From positions 868,001 through 932,000 of the forward strand of contig NZ_CP102247.1 of NCBI RefSeq assembly GCF_024599655.1: DNA of 64,000 bases. Reading direction: 5' to 3'. Under the pieces are notes generated by a model. It had not been told where the DNA came from. It was given only the letters and a program-made list of their open reading frames with translations, and ran no database searches. Shown here piece by piece: positions 61,533 through 64,000 of this stretch. Source of the DNA: Enterobacter asburiae (lineage in GTDB: Bacteria > Pseudomonadota > Gammaproteobacteria > Enterobacterales > Enterobacteriaceae). A program made the translations under genes and the position numbers. Position 1 is the first letter of the stretch; every line of letters starts with the position of its first letter.

Positions 61533-62429
61533 GTGGAAAAGGATCTCGCACTGATCGAACAGTTTCTCGACGCGCTGTGGCTGGAGAAAAATCTGGCCGA
61601 GAATACCCTCAGCGCCTACCGTCGCGATCTCACCATGCTGGTGGAGTGGCTTGCGCACCGGGGGTTATCCCTTGCGAGCGCTCAGCGTGATGACCTGCAG
61701 GCGCTGCTTGGGGAACGTATCGCAGGGGGCTATAAAGCCACCAGTTCCGCGCGTTTGCTCAGCGCCATGCGTCGGCTGTTCCAGCATCTCTACCGTGAGA
61801 AGATTCGTGAAGACGATCCCAGCGCGCTGCTGGCATCCCCTAAGCTTCCGCAGCGGCTACCGAAAGATCTCAGCGAAGCACAAGTTGAGAGATTATTACA
61901 GTCACCGGCTGTTGACCTGCCGCTGGAGTTACGCGATAAAGCCATGCTTGAGCTATTGTATGCTACCGGCTTGCGCGTTTCGGAACTGGTTGGCCTGACG
62001 ATGAGCGACATCAGCCTGCGTCAGGGCGTGGTGCGCGTCATCGGTAAAGGAAACAAGGAGAGGCTGGTTCCGCTGGGGGAAGAGGCGGTTTACTGGCTGG
62101 AAACCTACCTGGAGCACGGTCGTCCGTGGCTGCTCAATGGTACGTCTATCGACGTCCTGTTTCCGAGCCAGCGCGCCCAGCAGATGACGCGGCAAACGTT
62201 CTGGCATCGCATCAAGCATTACGCCACACTGGCGGGTATCGACAGTGAAAAGCTTTCGCCGCACGTATTGCGTCACGCCTTCGCGACGCATCTGTTAAAC
62301 CACGGCGCTGATTTACGCGTGGTGCAGATGCTGCTGGGGCACAGCGATCTTTCCACAACGCAAATTTACACCCATGTCGCGACGGAACGCCTGCGGCAGC
62401 TACACCAACAGCACCACCCTCGTGCGTGA
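61533..62429 (+). CDS. xerD: Tyrosine recombinase XerD
   Basis: XerD with XerC resolves chromosome dimers at dif. The 298-residue protein has an N-terminal SAM-like core-binding domain and a catalytic domain with Arg148 in ATGLRVSELV, lysine in VIGKGNKERLVPLG, His-x-x-Arg in SPHVLRHAFATHLL, histidine in MLLGHSDLST and the tyrosine in TQIYTHVA. GTG start at 61533. It begins the xerD-dsbC-recJ cluster. Confidence 0.97.
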   Translation: MEKDLALIEQFLDALWLEKNLAENTLSAYRRDLTMLVEWLAHRGLSLASAQRDDLQALLGERIAGGYKATSSARLLSAMRRLFQHLYREKIREDDPSALLASPKLPQRLPKDLSEAQVERLLQSPAVDLPLELRDKAMLELLYATGLRVSELVGLTMSDISLRQGVVRVIGKGNKERLVPLGEEAVYWLETYLEHGRPWLLNGTSIDVLFPSQRAQQMTRQTFWHRIKHYATLAGIDSEKLSPHVLRHAFATHLLNHGADLRVVQMLLGHSDLSTTQIYTHVATERLRQLHQQHHPRA

Positions 62430-62457
62430 GTGCCGACGAATTGTAACAGGATCACAT

Positions 62458-63171
62458 ATGAAAAAGTCTTTCGCGCTGTTCACCCTGCTGGCAGCCTCAT
62501 TTACCGGTTTCGCCCATGCGGACGACGCCGCCATCAAACAGTCGCTGGCTAAGCTTGGCGTCACCGGTAGCGATATTCAGCCTGCACCGGTTGCCGGCAT
62601 GAAAACGGTGCTGACCAACAGCGGGGTGCTGTACGTCACCGAAGACGGCAAACACATTATTCAGGGGCCAATGTACGACGTGAGCGGCGCGCAGCCGGTG
62701 AACGTCACCAACCAGCTGCTGATGAAAAACCTGAACGCGCTCGAGAAAGAGATGATCGTCTATAAAGCGGCGCAGGAAAAACACGTCATTACCGTCTTCA
62801 CCGACATCACCTGTGGCTACTGCCACAAGCTGCATGAAGAGATGAAAGACTACAACGCGCTGGGCATTACCGTGCGTTACCTGGCCTTCCCGCGCGCGGG
62901 CGTGCAGAGCCAGCCAGAGCAGGACATGAAGGCGATCTGGTGTGCGAAAGACCGCAACAAAGCGTTTGACGACGCCATGAACGGCAAAGGCGTTAAGCCA
63001 GCCTCCTGCGACATTGATATTGCTAACCACTATGCGCTCGGCGTGCAGTTTGGCGTGAGCGGTACCCCTGCGATTGTCCTGAGCAACGGCTATGTCGTTC
63101 CGGGCTATCAGGGACCGAAAGAGATGAAAGAGTTCCTCGACGCGCACCAGAAACAGTTTGGTGGTAAATAA
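62458..63171 (+). CDS. dsbC: Thiol:disulfide interchange protein DsbC
   Basis: A periplasmic disulfide isomerase kept reduced by DsbD. The 237-residue precursor has a signal peptide ending FAHA about residue 21, an N-terminal dimerization domain and a thioredoxin domain with CGYC at residues 119-122, plus a second cysteine pair around WCAKDR and ASCDID. The ATG at 62458 is chosen over an upstream in-frame start at 62374 within xerD. Confidence 0.96.
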   Translation: MKKSFALFTLLAASFTGFAHADDAAIKQSLAKLGVTGSDIQPAPVAGMKTVLTNSGVLYVTEDGKHIIQGPMYDVSGAQPVNVTNQLLMKNLNALEKEMIVYKAAQEKHVITVFTDITCGYCHKLHEEMKDYNALGITVRYLAFPRAGVQSQPEQDMKAIWCAKDRNKAFDDAMNGKGVKPASCDIDIANHYALGVQFGVSGTPAIVLSNGYVVPGYQGPKEMKEFLDAHQKQFGGK

Positions 63172-63176
63172 TCCGC

Positions 63177-64000
63177 GTGAAAGCCCCAATAAAATTGCGC
63201 CGCCGCGAGGCGGTTGAACCGGTTGATTTGCCAGACGATCTCCCGGCGCTGCTTAAGCGTCTCTACGCCAGCCGCGGCGTGCGTCGCGCGGAGGATCTTG
63301 AACGCAGCGTGAAAGGGATGCTGCCCTGGCAGCAGCTGAGCGGTATCGAAAAAGCTACCGAAATGCTCTACAACGCGCTTCGAGAGGGAACGCGGATTGT
63401 GGTGGTAGGTGATTTCGACGCCGACGGCGCAACCAGCACCGCGCTGAGCGTGCTCAGCCTGCGCGCGCTGGGCTGCGATAACGTCACGTATCTGGTGCCG
63501 AACCGTTTTGAAGACGGCTATGGTCTCAGTCCGGAAGTGGTCGATCAGGCCCACGCCCGTGGTGCACAGATGATCATGACCGTCGATAACGGGATCTCTT
63601 CCCATGCGGGCGTCGATCATGCTCACGCTTTGGGGATCCCGGTGCTGGTCACCGATCACCACCTGCCGGGCGAAACGCTGCCGGATGCGGAAGCGATTAT
63701 TAACCCCAACCTGCGCGACTGCGGTTTCCCGTCGAAATCCCTCGCGGGCGTGGGCGTAGCGTTTTATCTGATGCTGGCGTTACGTACCCTGTTACGCGAT
63801 AAGGGCTGGTTCGACTCTCGCGGTATTGCCGTACCGAACCTGGCCGAATATCTCGATCTGGTGGCGCTGGGTACCGTCGCGGACGTGGTGCCGCTTGATA
63901 CCAATAACCGCATTTTGACCTGGCAGGGCTTAAGCCGCATCCGGGCAGGCAAGTGCCGTCCGGGGATCAAGGCGCTGCTGGAGATTGCCAACCGCGATCC
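63177..64000 (+). CDS. recJ: Single-stranded-DNA-specific exonuclease RecJ, N-terminal part
   Basis: RecJ is a 5'-3' single-strand DNA exonuclease in recombination and mismatch repair. The frame runs from a GTG at 63177, 5 bp after dsbC, to the window end, giving about 274 residues of a protein usually near 577. DHH-family motifs are visible: VVGDFDADGATSTALS, TVDNGISSHAG, VLVTDHHLPGETLP and ALGTVADVVPL. The remainder lies beyond the window. Confidence 0.95.
   Translation, partial: MKAPIKLRRREAVEPVDLPDDLPALLKRLYASRGVRRAEDLERSVKGMLPWQQLSGIEKATEMLYNALREGTRIVVVGDFDADGATSTALSVLSLRALGCDNVTYLVPNRFEDGYGLSPEVVDQAHARGAQMIMTVDNGISSHAGVDHAHALGIPVLVTDHHLPGETLPDAEAIINPNLRDCGFPSKSLAGVGVAFYLMLALRTLLRDKGWFDSRGIAVPNLAEYLDLVALGTVADVVPLDTNNRILTWQGLSRIRAGKCRPGIKALLEIANRD

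Overview
The window looks like chromosomal core DNA from a member of the Enterobacteriaceae close to E. coli and most like Enterobacter or its neighbours. The evidence is E. coli-like gene order, proteins nearly the same length as their E. coli counterparts, a 184-nt 6S RNA, and abundant enterobacterial REP/BIME repeats. Genus and species cannot be fixed from this sequence alone. No tRNA, rRNA, IS element, prophage or CRISPR array was seen.

Region 1 (1-8021) is an accessory citrate-fermentation island. A truncated CitA-type sensor kinase diverges from an operon coding for a 2-hydroxycarboxylate/citrate carrier, a fumarylacetoacetate-hydrolase (FAH) family enzyme, citrate lyase (citC, D, E, F) and its prosthetic-group enzymes (citX, citG). 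The Na+-pumping oxaloacetate decarboxylase is not in the window. The FAH enzyme sits where an oxaloacetate-handling enzyme would be useful.

Region 2 (8101-24488) is the nupG-mltC-yggX-mutY / trmB-yggL-yggN / hemW-rdgB-yggU-yggT-yggS / yggR / ruvX-yqgE-gshB-rsmE-endA-sprT / galP block. A small DUF559 nuclease-like gene between yggN and hemW ends inside a repeat of a CCCTCACCC family that occurs at four loci here.

Region 3 (24904-32278) holds metK and the putrescine genes speA and speB. The speA leader contains yqgB, a further candidate upstream ORF with a very strong Shine-Dalgarno sequence, and a hairpin. An OprD-type porin lies between speB and loiP.

Region 4 (32551-44835) is central carbon and amino-acid metabolism: tktA, then epd-pgk-fbaA, mscS, argO, yggE, argP, rpiA, serA and ygfA. 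Candidate CRP and Cra sites precede epd.

Region 5 (44860-64000) has 6S RNA (ssrS), zapA, ygfB-pepP-ubiH-ubiI, the glycine cleavage operon gcvTHP, ygfF, bglA with an adjacent RpiR-type regulator, trhA, ygfZ, sdhE-ygfX, fldB, and xerD-dsbC-recJ, with recJ cut by the window end.

Most of the window is ordinary housekeeping DNA. The items most worth a second look are the speA leader (uORF plus hairpin), the DUF559/repeat association, the FAH gene in the citrate lyase operon, and the direct repeats in front of the citrate carrier.
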